Positions 1 to 7,413 of a DNA stretch of 33,408 nt are shown here, piece by piece. Both the position numbers and the translations under genes were made by a program. Every line of letters starts with the position of its first letter. Within the stretch, counting starts at the first letter, position 1. The notes under the pieces were generated by a model. It did no database searches and was not told where the DNA came from. It worked only from the letters and a program-made list of their open reading frames with translations. The DNA is from Hyphomicrobium sp. (GTDB lineage: Bacteria; Pseudomonadota; Alphaproteobacteria; Rhizobiales; Hyphomicrobiaceae). Location: contig NZ_JADZBI010000123.1 in assembly GCF_020852195.1 (NCBI RefSeq), forward strand, positions 1-33,408, given 5' to 3'.

Positions 1-221
1 CGATCGGCCGCCCAACGTCCGCACGCAAACGCCCCGTAGAAGAGCGACAGGTTCGCGAGCAGGTGCGCCGTGATCTGCATGGCGTCATAGCTCCAGGACA
101 ATGCAGCAATCGCGGGCCCGCTTGCCGTAAAGAGGGCGGCGGGGGCGATCCAATGGGATCTGTTCAGTCCGAACCAGAACAACAAGGCCGCGAAGAGCAG
201 AGACGCCGTCAGGACGATCAT
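1..221 (-). CDS. Membrane protein, C-terminus cut by window edge
   Basis: The frame is open from an ATG at 221 down to base 1, so 73 residues are visible and the protein continues outside the window. A very strong Shine-Dalgarno run (GGGAGGAGG) sits just before the ATG. The first 17 residues are hydrophobic (MIVLTASLLFAALLFWF). A second hydrophobic stretch begins near residue 26 and includes APAALFTASGPAIAALSW, and a third lies near residue 57. The start is only 13 bases after the stop of the PLP enzyme gene on the same strand, so the two are probably co-transcribed. I do not recognise the family. It could be part of a transporter or a small integral membrane protein linked to sulfur amino acid metabolism, but position is the only evidence for that. 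Confidence 0.6.
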   Translation of the reverse strand, partial: MIVLTASLLFAALLFWFGLNRSHWIAPAALFTASGPAIAALSWSYDAMQITAHLLANLSLFYGAFACGRWAAD

Positions 222-234
222 GGCCTCCTCCCAT

Positions 235-1422
235 TCACAATGCCGACTGCGCAAGCACCTGCGTCTCTTCCACCGAGGCCAACGCCAGATCCAGATCCGA
301 GATCAAGTCCGCTTCGGCTTCGAGGCCGATCGAAAGGCGCAGCAGACCGTCGGTGATGCCGGCTGTACGCCGCGCTTCGGGATCCATCCCCGCATGGGTC
401 ATTGTCGCGGGGTGGGCAACCAGGCTCTCCACGCCGCCGAGCGACTCGGCCAAGGTGAAGATCCGAACGGCCTCCACGAACCGGTGAACAGCGCCGCAAC
501 CACCCTTAAGCTCGAAGCCCAGCATGGCGCCGAAGCCGGACTGCTGCCGTCTGGCAATTTCGTGCCCCGGATGCGAGGACAGGCCGGGATAGTAGACGGC
601 ACTTACCAGCGGGTGCCCGGCGAGATACCTCGCGACGGCGTGAGCCGTCTCCTGCTGCTGGGCTACGCGAGGAAACAGGGTCCTGAGACCCCGGAGGGTC
701 AGATATGAGTCGAACGGCGAGCCGGTGGTGCCGACGACATTGGCCCAGGCCGCCAGCGTTTCGGCATCCGATCTGGCGGCCGCAACGACCGCTCCCCCCA
801 CGACGTCCGAATGGCCGTTGAGGTATTTTGTCGTCGAGTGCACGACGTAGTCCGCGCCGAGAAGAAGCGGCCGCTGCAGCGCGGGGGACAGGAAGGTATT
901 GTCCACCACGAGCTTCGCGCCGCTCTTCCCGGCACGATCCGCCATCGACCTAATATCCACCACGCGCATCAGGGGGTTGCTCGGTGTCTCGACGAGCACC
1001 ATCGAGGGAAATTTCTCGAATGCTCTAGCCAGCGCCTGCTCGTCGTTCTGATCGACGAAGACAACATCGAAGTGCCCCCTATCCCGGCGCGCCGACAGGA
1101 GCCGGTGCGTGCCCCCGTAGCAGTCGTGAGGTGCCACGGCGAGATCATCAGGCCCCAGTTGACTGAACACGAGATCGATCGCCGCCATACCGGAGGCCAC
1201 GACGACCGCACCTGCGCCACCTTCGAGCTCAGCCAAGGTCTCCGCGAGAAGGCTTCGCGTCGGGTTGGAGGTTCGGGAATAGTCATGCGTTCGGCTGCGC
1301 TCGAAGCCCTCGAACGCGAACGTCGTCGAGAGATGGAGCGGGGGCGTGACGGCTCCGAACGCGGTGTCTATGGCCACCCCGTTGGCCGCCGCAACTGTTC
1401 TTGGATCCCTGGACTTTGACAT
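235..1422 (-). CDS. Cystathionine gamma-synthase/beta-lyase family PLP enzyme
   Basis: This 395-residue protein belongs to the Cys/Met metabolism PLP-dependent family (PF01053), at normal length. The PLP-binding lysine is K199 in STTKYLNGHSD. The phosphate-binding SGMAAI stretch lies near residues 77-82, VDNTF near 173, and the C-terminal SLGGVESLVAHP signature is present. Such enzymes make or cleave cystathionine or degrade methionine. Sequence reading alone does not separate gamma-synthase (MetB) from beta-lyase or gamma-lyase, although the SLGGVESL region suits MetB/MetC. The ATG at 1422 is preferred over an in-frame TTG at 1437 because GCGGAG stands 8 bases before it. It is divergent from a MarR regulator across a short region holding a dyad, so it is probably that regulator's target. 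The membrane-protein gene follows 13 bases downstream. Confidence 0.9.
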   Translation of the reverse strand: MSKSRDPRTVAAANGVAIDTAFGAVTPPLHLSTTFAFEGFERSRTHDYSRTSNPTRSLLAETLAELEGGAGAVVVASGMAAIDLVFSQLGPDDLAVAPHDCYGGTHRLLSARRDRGHFDVVFVDQNDEQALARAFEKFPSMVLVETPSNPLMRVVDIRSMADRAGKSGAKLVVDNTFLSPALQRPLLLGADYVVHSTTKYLNGHSDVVGGAVVAAARSDAETLAAWANVVGTTGSPFDSYLTLRGLRTLFPRVAQQQETAHAVARYLAGHPLVSAVYYPGLSSHPGHEIARRQQSGFGAMLGFELKGGCGAVHRFVEAVRIFTLAESLGGVESLVAHPATMTHAGMDPEARRTAGITDGLLRLSIGLEAEADLISDLDLALASVEETQVLAQSAL

Positions 1423-1475
1423 TGAAAAGCTCCGCAAGAGCCGCCACAGATCGCAAGGTCGATCCCATCGACATT

Positions 1476-1492
1476 ATATCGTATTGCGATAT
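1476..1492. promoter_or_regulatory. Dyad in metB-like/MarR divergent promoter region
   Basis: ATATCG and CGATAT form a perfect 6-bp inverted repeat with a 5-base spacer. It lies in the short region between the two divergent starts (1422 and 1510) and is the most AT-rich stretch there. MarR regulators typically bind such dyads next to their own gene, so I read it as the likely operator for both genes. Binding is inferred. Confidence 0.55.
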
Positions 1493-1509
1493 TTGCAAGA
1501 GGCCGATCC

Positions 1510-1932
1510 ATGCCGAAGGCTGCACCGCACCGGAAGTTTCCCAAGCAAAGCTATGAGGCGCTTGCGGATTTCAGGTATGCCCTCAGGGCATTCTTTGCGT
1601 TCAGCGAACAGGCCGCGGACGGTGCCGGCCTCAGTCCCCAGCAGTATCAGGCCCTGCTCGCGATCAAGGGCGCGCGTGAGAGGTCCGAGCTCAGCATTCG
1701 CGAGATTGCGGACCGCCTGATGATCCGCCACCACACGGCCGTGGAGCTGGTCGATCGGTTGACCAACAACGGCTTTGTGGCGCGCGTCAAGGACAAGGGA
1801 GACGCGCGGCGTGTGCAGGTGCGCCTGACCGCAAAGGCCGAACGGGTGATGGACGGCCTCGCTGCCGCGCATCTCCGCGAGCTAAAGGGCATCCGCCCCG
1901 TGCTCGAGGAGCTGCTGGCTCAGTTCGACTGA
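1510..1932 (+). CDS. MarR-family transcriptional regulator
   Basis: This 140-residue protein has the size and winged-helix layout of MarR regulators. A dimerisation helix covers about residues 14-36, a helix-turn-helix about 62-86 (SIREIADRL, HHTAVELVDRL), and the wing about 91-108 with the conserved D98 and R100 in DKGDARRVQVRLT. A C-terminal helix closes the dimer. AAGAGG lies 7 bases before the ATG. The gene is divergent from the PLP enzyme gene and shares a dyad-bearing promoter region with it, which suggests autoregulation plus control of that sulfur-metabolism gene. The ligand cannot be read from the sequence. The gene is convergent with the small GTPase gene downstream. Confidence 0.9.
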   Translation: MPKAAPHRKFPKQSYEALADFRYALRAFFAFSEQAADGAGLSPQQYQALLAIKGARERSELSIREIADRLMIRHHTAVELVDRLTNNGFVARVKDKGDARRVQVRLTAKAERVMDGLAAAHLRELKGIRPVLEELLAQFD

Positions 1933-2007
1933 ACTGTCGCGGCCGGCGGCCGGGACCGTTCATGCCGATGGGGCACTCGGCGCACACAGCAGGGCTAGAC
2001 GAGCCAC

Positions 2008-2529
2008 CTACAATCCGCGGCGGAGAATCGTTGCGGCAAGCTTTGCGAACGTCGGCCGGACACCCTCACCGGTCAGCGCACTCGTCGATTCCGCAAAGTC
2101 GGGCGAGCCAAAATCGTCAAGCGATATCGATGGCGGAGCTTCCAGCAGATCGACCTTGTTGAGGATTGCCGCGCAGGGCCGGCCTGGCAACTCGTCCTTG
2201 AAGCCAAGCACGAGCTTCTCGAGATAGGGGATCGTTTGTGGCCGTGTCGCATCGGCGACGATGACGGCGGCGGAAGCGCCGCGCAGATAAGTGCTCGCGA
2301 AGATGCTCGTGCCGAAATCGCCATCGGTGTCCCACAAGATGAACGGCATGGTCGCACCGGTTGCGTCGCCTTCGATCTCCACCATCGTGCGATAGACGTC
2401 GACTCCGATCGTCGCCTTGTAATTCCCGTCGAACCTGTCAAACGCCAGGCGGCGCGACAGCGAGGTCTTGCCGACGCCTACGGCGCCCAAGATCATGACT
2501 TTCTTGTCCACCATCTCGTCGCGGCTCAC
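2008..2529 (-). CDS. Ras-like small GTPase with non-canonical G3 motif
   Basis: This 173-residue protein is a single Ras/Rab-type G domain. G1 is GAVGVGKTS (15-23), with K21 and T22 for phosphates and Mg. G2 is T40 in KATIGVDV. G3 is D67-T-D-G-D71 where the canonical form is DTAGQ. G4 is NKVD (124-127) and G5 is S150-A151. There is no lipidation site or extra domain. Position 71, which holds the catalytic glutamine in Ras and Rab, is aspartate, so intrinsic hydrolysis is probably slow or needs a partner. The gene starts with GTG whose last bases form the stop of the upstream gene (GTGA overlap), so translation is coupled to the roadblock/OmpA-like membrane protein. Prokaryotic Rab-like GTPases of this kind include MglA and the Rup groups. 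The cellular role here is unknown. Confidence 0.9.
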   Translation of the reverse strand: MSRDEMVDKKVMILGAVGVGKTSLSRRLAFDRFDGNYKATIGVDVYRTMVEIEGDATGATMPFILWDTDGDFGTSIFASTYLRGASAAVIVADATRPQTIPYLEKLVLGFKDELPGRPCAAILNKVDLLEAPPSISLDDFGSPDFAESTSALTGEGVRPTFAKLAATILRRGL

Positions 2530-4250
2530 TCGTTGATGTAGCCCATCTCGAATGTCACGCGCCGGTTGGAGCTACCAGGCCCCTCCCCTTGCGTAATCTC
2601 CTGCGAGCCGTCGCGCGCTGCCAGGACAAGTCGGGTCTCGTCTACTCCACGCGCGATAAGATCGGCGGCAACCTTCTGAGCGCGAGTCAGTGCGATCTTG
2701 AGGTTTGTCTCGCGCGTGCCGATGTTATCGCCATGGCCGATAAGGCGTATCTTAGGCCCCGGATTGCTTTTCAACAGGGCGGCGATGGCGTCGAGGTCGC
2801 GCTCCGCTTCGGCCGGGGAGCGATACGATGTCCCCTCTTGGAAGAACATCGCGTAGTTGGGCAGGGACAGAGACAGAGTTGTTCGCCCTTCGCGGAGAAC
2901 GCGGGTCGCTTCGTCAATGCTTGCACGCAGGCGCTCGGCTTCCGAGGCCACCGACGCTTCGGCTGATTTGAAGCGTTTTTCGGTATCCTGACCCAGGCTC
3001 GCGACGGCGCTCTCCAGGCGCTTGGAATGAGCGTCGAAGCCTATGGCCGCCTCAAGTGAGGCCGGCCCACCCGTCACGGTGACAACCTGGGCCTCCAGCC
3101 GGTATCCCGGAAGCTCGCGGGCAATCTCAGCCTCCAGGTCATGACGCGCCGCTTCGCTCGGCAAAAGGCCAACGGCCTTGACGGTGTGCGTCCGCGCGTC
3201 CCTGACGATCGTCAGCGCCCCTCCGCCAGCCGCAACCCTTTCGCCGAGAGCAGCGACCGAAGCGTCGAGCCGCTGCTCCGCGCGCCGCGCCTCAAGGGCA
3301 CGCACACCCCAGTAGCCTAGGCCGGCAAGCAGCAGCGTTACAACGATCAGCAGAGGAACGGGGGCTCCGCCCTGACGCGCGGGAACGGCTTGAGCCGCGA
3401 GCGCCGACGCAAGTGACCCAAGAAGCGCGTGCGAATCGACCTCATCGTCCGCCGTGGCACTTTGCTCGAGCATGCTTAGGAAGGCACTGTCGGCGCGCGC
3501 CTCCACCTGCTCGTCGACGGCGCCACGCCCGACGGCTGCGACAATGCGGCGAGCAGACGACCGCAACATCACGACACGGTCGCCGAGATCGAGCGCCCGC
3601 AGGTCGTGACCCTCCCCTTCGAAGGCATCCCGGGAGAAGCTCACGATCGCCGAAAGCAGACCGCCCATCAGCGCCGTCTGGCCATCCTGCCGCTCCTCAC
3701 CCTTACGCGCAGGCCAAGTCGCCAGCAGGGCTCCCGTCGTGCGATCTATCAGGAGAAGGCGCTCGAGCTGAAACCCGATGGCCTCGGACAGAATAATCTC
3801 CGCGAGCGGGCGCCCGGTCACGAGCGATTTTAGCCGCCGCCGCCAGTTGAGCGGGCTGACGGCCGCTTCCAGTTTTGCATTGATGTCGGCAACGAGGCGT
3901 TGGAAGGCGCGAGCCACCGCCGTCGAGACAAGCCTGCCCGTGATCGGATAGAGCGCCTCCACCATCAAGTCTCGCGACTGGACGATCTCCCGCCTTATCC
4001 CGGCGAGCACAAGCGGGGACAGCGCCTCCGCCAGATCGCGATGCTGGTGCGCCTCGGCCGCCCGGAATGCGGCGACGAGCTCCCTCGTCATGGAGTCCCG
4101 GAAACGGTCATCGTCGCCGACGCGCTCGTCGAGCGCAGCCAGTGCACGACGCAACGTCTCGATCGTGGTCCGCTCTTCGGCAAGCAGGATGCGCTTTAGT
4201 TTTTCCAGCTCGGCCTGACGATCAGGCATTACCATTGCGATCACGTCCAT
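2526..4250 (-). CDS. One-TM protein with roadblock-like, BON-like and OmpA-like domains
   Basis: From the ATG at 4250 the protein has 574 residues. An alpha-helical N-terminus covers about 1-140. Residues 148-243 have the pattern of a roadblock/LC7 fold (LLLIDRTTGALLAT, a central helix, then DRVVMLRSSARRIVAAVGRG). One transmembrane helix lies at about 297-316 (PVPLLIVVTLLLAGLGYWGV). A BON-like segment covers about 344-395 (TVKAVGLLPSEAARHDLEAEI), a coiled coil about 405-455, and an OmpA/MotB-like domain 458-570 (IRLIGHGDNIGTRETNLKIALTRAQ, then SSNRRVTFEM). No signal peptide is seen, so the roadblock-like part should be cytosolic and the OmpA-like part periplasmic. Roadblock proteins regulate Ras-like GTPases, and a GTPase gene overlaps this one's stop. 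The start could also be 4235 or 4229. The roadblock and BON assignments are by pattern only. Confidence 0.82.
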   Translation of the reverse strand: MDVIAMVMPDRQAELEKLKRILLAEERTTIETLRRALAALDERVGDDDRFRDSMTRELVAAFRAAEAHQHRDLAEALSPLVLAGIRREIVQSRDLMVEALYPITGRLVSTAVARAFQRLVADINAKLEAAVSPLNWRRRLKSLVTGRPLAEIILSEAIGFQLERLLLIDRTTGALLATWPARKGEERQDGQTALMGGLLSAIVSFSRDAFEGEGHDLRALDLGDRVVMLRSSARRIVAAVGRGAVDEQVEARADSAFLSMLEQSATADDEVDSHALLGSLASALAAQAVPARQGGAPVPLLIVVTLLLAGLGYWGVRALEARRAEQRLDASVAALGERVAAGGGALTIVRDARTHTVKAVGLLPSEAARHDLEAEIARELPGYRLEAQVVTVTGGPASLEAAIGFDAHSKRLESAVASLGQDTEKRFKSAEASVASEAERLRASIDEATRVLREGRTTLSLSLPNYAMFFQEGTSYRSPAEAERDLDAIAALLKSNPGPKIRLIGHGDNIGTRETNLKIALTRAQKVAADLIARGVDETRLVLAARDGSQEITQGEGPGSSNRRVTFEMGYINE

Positions 4251-4584
4251 CCGAGCGTCCCAGGGCTGAGATCTGGTGGCCCAGTGACACGATGGCTTCA
4301 CCGATCTGGCGCAGGCTCTCCTCATGCCTGGAGGACAGCGTTTGCGACATGGCCTCCATCCTCGTCTCCATCGCACTCAATTGCTCGGCGATGCGGCCTT
4401 GCATGCGTTTGATCGAGAGGTCGAGCTCGGCAATACGGCTGTCGTGCTCGCGCTTGGCCTCCCCAAACAGGAGATCGCGAACCTGCTCTATCGTGTTCGC
4501 CGGTGCGTCGGCCGCCACCTCTCGCGCCAAGCGCCTGTTCTCAGCGTCCTGCTCTTGCGGCGCGAACCGGACTGTTTCGGTCAT
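4222..4584 (-). CDS. Short coiled-coil protein, first gene of the GTPase operon
   Basis: This 120-residue soluble protein begins with a low-complexity N-terminus. The motif EQVRDLLFGEAKREHDSRI follows at about residues 33-51, then a long amphipathic helix to about residue 108 with heptad-like hydrophobic spacing (IAELDLSI, ISALGR). The ATG at 4584 is chosen because AAGGA precedes it by 6 bases. An upstream in-frame ATG would add 39 residues of cysteine-rich, atypical sequence. Its stop overlaps the start region of the OmpA-like gene, and that gene overlaps the GTPase gene, so all three are tightly coupled. I recognise no named domain. An adaptor or oligomerisation role for the GTPase and membrane protein is inferred from coiled-coil content and operon position. 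Confidence 0.75.
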   Translation of the reverse strand: MTETVRFAPQEQDAENRRLAREVAADAPANTIEQVRDLLFGEAKREHDSRIAELDLSIKRMQGRIAEQLSAMETRMEAMSQTLSSRHEESLRQIGEAIVSLGHQISALGRSDGRDRNGNA

Positions 4585-5112
4585 GCCGTTTCCTTTTGGC
4601 TTGGGGCAAGCGCAATCGCGCGAACAAAATATACCGCCCCCGTCGGGACAGTAAGCCTTGAGCGACATTGCTTGGTCAAGGCCCGCAAGCGACTGCGGCA
4701 CTTGGCCAAAATAGCGGGGTGCTCGCCCACACGCCGCTGCGTAGCCCCCGTAGGGCTTGCGGCTGATGCCTGTCTGCCAGCAGGGCGGCTTCTGTGGGCC
4801 ACGGACATTCCGATATAGTTAATGCTCCAGCGGCTCTCGTCGCCGATCAACGCGGTCTATGGCCATCATCAAGCCGCCCGAGCCGACGCTATTGCCGTGG
4901 TGGCGCTGGATATCGACGACGTTGCGCGGATACCGACTTCAGGTTGCAGCCGCAGCAAGGCGACGGACACCTCGAGCCCGCTGGCCCAACCTCATGACTA
5001 TCGTCACTGCAGATTGTGACGAAAGCCACCTCAAGACCGAGGTCAGATTGCGTATCCATCTATAACCGGCCCCGTACGGCTTCATCTCGGGGCGGGTTTG
5101 AGGAAGCCAACA
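4585..5112. other. Intergenic region, no convincing gene
   Basis: This stretch upstream of the GTPase operon has only short open frames with odd composition and no good ribosome site, such as a 68-codon frame at 4859-5065. Part of it must hold the operon promoter reading leftwards, but I could not pick -35/-10 boxes with confidence. It may contain decayed sequence. Confidence 0.4.
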
Positions 5113-5183
5113 GCGAATAGGGAGCTAGCGCCGCGACCAATGCCTCCCCCCGGCCCCCCCGTTGCCCGCTAGTCCCTATTCGC
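5113..5183. repeat. Imperfect long inverted repeat (REP/MITE-like)
   Basis: The left arm at 5113-5130 begins GCGAATAGGGA and ends CTAGCG. The right arm at 5167-5183 is its reverse complement apart from one missing base. A 36-base spacer contains a strongly C-rich run near 5144-5160. The element sits directly before the XRE regulator frame. Arms and spacer resemble dispersed palindromic elements of alphaproteobacterial genomes, but copy number cannot be judged from one window. Confidence 0.6.
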
Positions 5184-5196
5184 CTTCTTGTCCAAG

Positions 5197-5829
5197 ATGC
5201 CCGAGATGGCCCACACACAAGGCGCATCAATTGCTCAACCAAGCCCTCCACCACCGGCACGCCCCTTCCCTGCCAGCTATCCGGCCGATGACCGCGTAGT
5301 GCACATGGTGGAGAACTGGGGGCTTGTCGTCAGGCGCTTGAGGATCGTGTACGGGCTGACGCAGGAGCGTGTCGGCATCATATTCGGCGTGTCGCAGCGA
5401 ACCGTCTCACGCTGGGAACGCAGCGAGAACAAGCCCGGCCCGGAGTGCAGGCGGCGTCTGCGCGATCTGGAGCGGGAGCTGTCGGACAGTTCGGCGGGGT
5501 CGGGCAGGCCGTCTCCATCGCCCGGCGAGCCGTCGGGCGCGCAGAATGTCCCCCCGCAGGCCCTATCCGGCAAAGACGACATGCTTCAGGCGGATCTTAT
5601 GCCAATCGCCCTCGCCGATCGCGTCACGACCCTGCTTGCCTGCCTTTCGCGGGAAGACATAGAGCGGCTGCCGGCCCGGGAACGGCGTCAGTTGGCGGAC
5701 CACTGCCGGCAGGTGGCGCAGCTTGCCGAGACTTGCGACGATGTCTTTCTACGGGCGGACATGCCTGCGGACCTGCAGCAAGGTCCGGACGGGCATGCTC
5801 CGGCGACGACAGGACGAGGGAAGGAGTAG
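5197..5829 (+). CDS. XRE-type helix-turn-helix protein
   Basis: The frame encodes about 210 residues. A proline-rich N-terminus of some 35 residues is followed by a helix-turn-helix of Cro/CI/XRE type at about residues 40-95. Its key stretch is RRLRIVYGLTQERVGIIFGVSQRTVSRWERSENKPGP, where LTQERVG and VSQRTVSRWE are the two DNA-binding helices. The C-terminal half has a disordered Ser/Pro/Gly linker and then a helical segment (ADRVTTLLACLSREDIERL). The start is uncertain. ATGs at 5197 and 5206 and a TTG at 5188 are in frame, none has a good ribosome site, and the frame begins right at an inverted repeat. The true start may be the ATG at 5308 just before the HTH. It is convergent with the response regulator gene 17 bases away, and its targets are unknown. 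Confidence 0.7.
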   Translation: MPEMAHTQGASIAQPSPPPPARPFPASYPADDRVVHMVENWGLVVRRLRIVYGLTQERVGIIFGVSQRTVSRWERSENKPGPECRRRLRDLERELSDSSAGSGRPSPSPGEPSGAQNVPPQALSGKDDMLQADLMPIALADRVTTLLACLSREDIERLPARERRQLADHCRQVAQLAETCDDVFLRADMPADLQQGPDGHAPATTGRGKE

Positions 5830-5846
5830 CTCAGCCGATGCACGCC

Positions 5847-6533
5847 CTATCGTGAGCGCGGCCGACGGCGTGTGGCCTTCACGGCGAGTTCCGTCCTGGA
5901 TTGCACGTTGAGCTTCTCCATGATGCGGCTCACGTAGTTCTTGACCGTCCCCTCGGCCAGGAAAACGGTCTCCGCAATGTTCCTGTTGCTCAGTCCTTCA
6001 GCCACGAGCGCGAGAATTCTCTCCTCACGTGCGGTCAACGGCTCGGTTGGTGGGTCATCGCCGGGCTTCCCGGACGCCGGCTGGAGGTTACGCAACCCCT
6101 CCAGCACAGTACGGGCGACCCTCGGCGAAAGACCTGACTCGCCGCGTTTCACGGCACGGATGGTCGCAAGGATCTCCTGCTCGCTGGCATCCTTGAGGAG
6201 GTAGGCTTGAGCGCCGGCTGCGACCGCCTCGAGGACCAGGTCGTCCGTATCGAAGGTCGTGAGCACGATGACCTGCGTATCGGGACGCTCCACGACAATG
6301 CGCCTTATGGCAGCGATCCCGCCGCCGCGCGGCATTTGCAGGTCCATCAGCACGATATCAGGCCGCCAGGCACGGACCATCTCGATCGCCTCGACGCCAT
6401 CCGCCGCCTCGCCGACGACGGTAATGTCTGGCTCCAGCGACAACGTCGCAGCAAACGCGCGTCGAATGACCTGATGGTCCTCGGCGATGACGACACGGAT
6501 CGGATCGGGGGCACTGGTTTCCTGAGACGGCAT
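5847..6533 (-). CDS. NarL/FixJ-family response regulator
   Basis: This 228-residue protein has a receiver domain at about residues 11-127, with acidic pocket E18-D19, phosphorylation site D64 in VLMDLQMP, T92 and K114. A LuxR/GerE DNA-binding domain lies at about 155-220 (LTAREERILALVAEGLSNRNIAE, then VKNYVSRIMEKLNV). The ATG at 6533 is chosen because it lies 10 bases after the kinase stop at 6544. Longer in-frame starts would overlap the kinase. The kinase and regulator form one operon and an evident cognate pair. They lie directly downstream of a PQQ dehydrogenase gene, as with the ExaD/ExaE pair that controls the quinoprotein ethanol dehydrogenase exaA in Pseudomonas. Control of the dehydrogenase genes is therefore likely but inferred. 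Confidence 0.92.
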   Translation of the reverse strand: MPSQETSAPDPIRVVIAEDHQVIRRAFAATLSLEPDITVVGEAADGVEAIEMVRAWRPDIVLMDLQMPRGGGIAAIRRIVVERPDTQVIVLTTFDTDDLVLEAVAAGAQAYLLKDASEQEILATIRAVKRGESGLSPRVARTVLEGLRNLQPASGKPGDDPPTEPLTAREERILALVAEGLSNRNIAETVFLAEGTVKNYVSRIMEKLNVQSRTELAVKATRRRPRSR

Positions 6534-6543
6534 GGCATCTTTA

Positions 6544-7263
6544 TCAGAGGCGCACTTTGATGGTGAGTTGCGTTCCGCGTTCCGGCGCACTCTCGATCAG
6601 CAGGGAGCCGCCGATCATCTCGACCTGCTCGCGCATGCCCGGAATGCCATAGTGGCCGATCACGCCGACATTTGGGTCGAACCCCTTGCCTTCGTCGCGG
6701 ACGATAACCTCGAGGTAGCCGTTCGCCGTGTCGGGCTTGACCTTCGCAATGATGAGGCCGCGGTCCACTCCCGCGTGCCGCTCGATATTATGCACGGCCT
6801 CCTCGACGACCCGGAACACGGTCTCGGCGCGCTCGTCGGCGAGCACGAACGCCCCAGCATCCACGTTCAACTCGATGTTCATGCCCTTGCGCAATCGCAT
6901 CCGCTTGGTCAGCCGTCCCAATGCGGCGCCCAGCCCGTCATCCCTCACGGCCTGGTAGCGCATACGCGTGACCGCGGCGCGCGCCTCGCGCAATCCCCCG
7001 AGCGCCACCTCCTCGGCGCGCTCGAGCTCCTCCGCCAGACGCTCCGGCGCGACCATTGCGAGCTTTCTAACAAGCCGAATCTGGGCCAGCGTAGCTGCCA
7101 TGGAATGGGCCAGCGTGTCGTGCAGATCCCGTGCGATCTGCAGACGCTCCCTCAACACCGCGGCGTGTTGATTTTCCTCTACCACAAAGAGCTCACCTCC
7201 GAAGCCATCGAACTCGGTATCCAGGATTAGCGTCATTATATCGTTCGAGAAAGATGATTTCAT
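6544..7263 (-). CDS. Soluble NarL-partner histidine kinase (HisKA_3 type)
   Basis: From the ATG at 7263 the protein has 239 residues. The dimerisation/phosphoacceptor helix is ERLQIARDLHDTLAHSMAA with phospho-histidine H48. Next come the N box (VEEAVHNIERHAG), the G1 box (VRDEGKGFDP) and the G2 box (GHYGIPGMREQVEMIGG). There is no transmembrane segment and almost no room for a sensor domain, so it is a minimal cytosolic kinase, like ExaD-type kinases beside quinoprotein dehydrogenases. The start is uncertain. GGA stands 6 bases before 7263, an ATG at 7236 is possible, and a TTG at 7365 would overlap the terminator of the upstream gene. The response regulator follows 10 bases downstream. What it senses is not visible and may come through a partner protein. 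Confidence 0.88.
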   Translation of the reverse strand: MKSSFSNDIMTLILDTEFDGFGGELFVVEENQHAAVLRERLQIARDLHDTLAHSMAATLAQIRLVRKLAMVAPERLAEELERAEEVALGGLREARAAVTRMRYQAVRDDGLGAALGRLTKRMRLRKGMNIELNVDAGAFVLADERAETVFRVVEEAVHNIERHAGVDRGLIIAKVKPDTANGYLEVIVRDEGKGFDPNVGVIGHYGIPGMREQVEMIGGSLLIESAPERGTQLTIKVRL

Positions 7264-7349
7264 GCGGTATCCGGAATGGGCCCTGTTCTTCCCGAATCTG
7301 CCGTCATTGCTCTGATAGCATTTGGTCACGCGGTGCGCCGATGACACCC

Positions 7350-7380
7350 AAAAAAGCCCACGCAAGCTGTCACGGGCTTG
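7350..7380 (-). terminator. Rho-independent terminator after the first PQQ dehydrogenase gene
   Basis: On the minus strand AAGCCC pairs with GGGCTT (arms 7374-7379 and 7354-7359), followed directly by a T run. A second, nested pairing GCAAGC/GCTTGC is also possible. It lies 34 bases after the dehydrogenase stop and separates that gene from the kinase gene. Confidence 0.65.
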
Positions 7381-7413
7381 CGCGGGATGCCAGTTGACCC
7401 AGGGAGAGGGCGA

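Noticed and set aside
4859-5065. 68-codon frame upstream of the GTPase operon
   Set aside because: It has no credible ribosome site, and a second overlapping frame looks equally plausible. Arg/Pro/Trp-rich composition suggests non-coding or decayed sequence.
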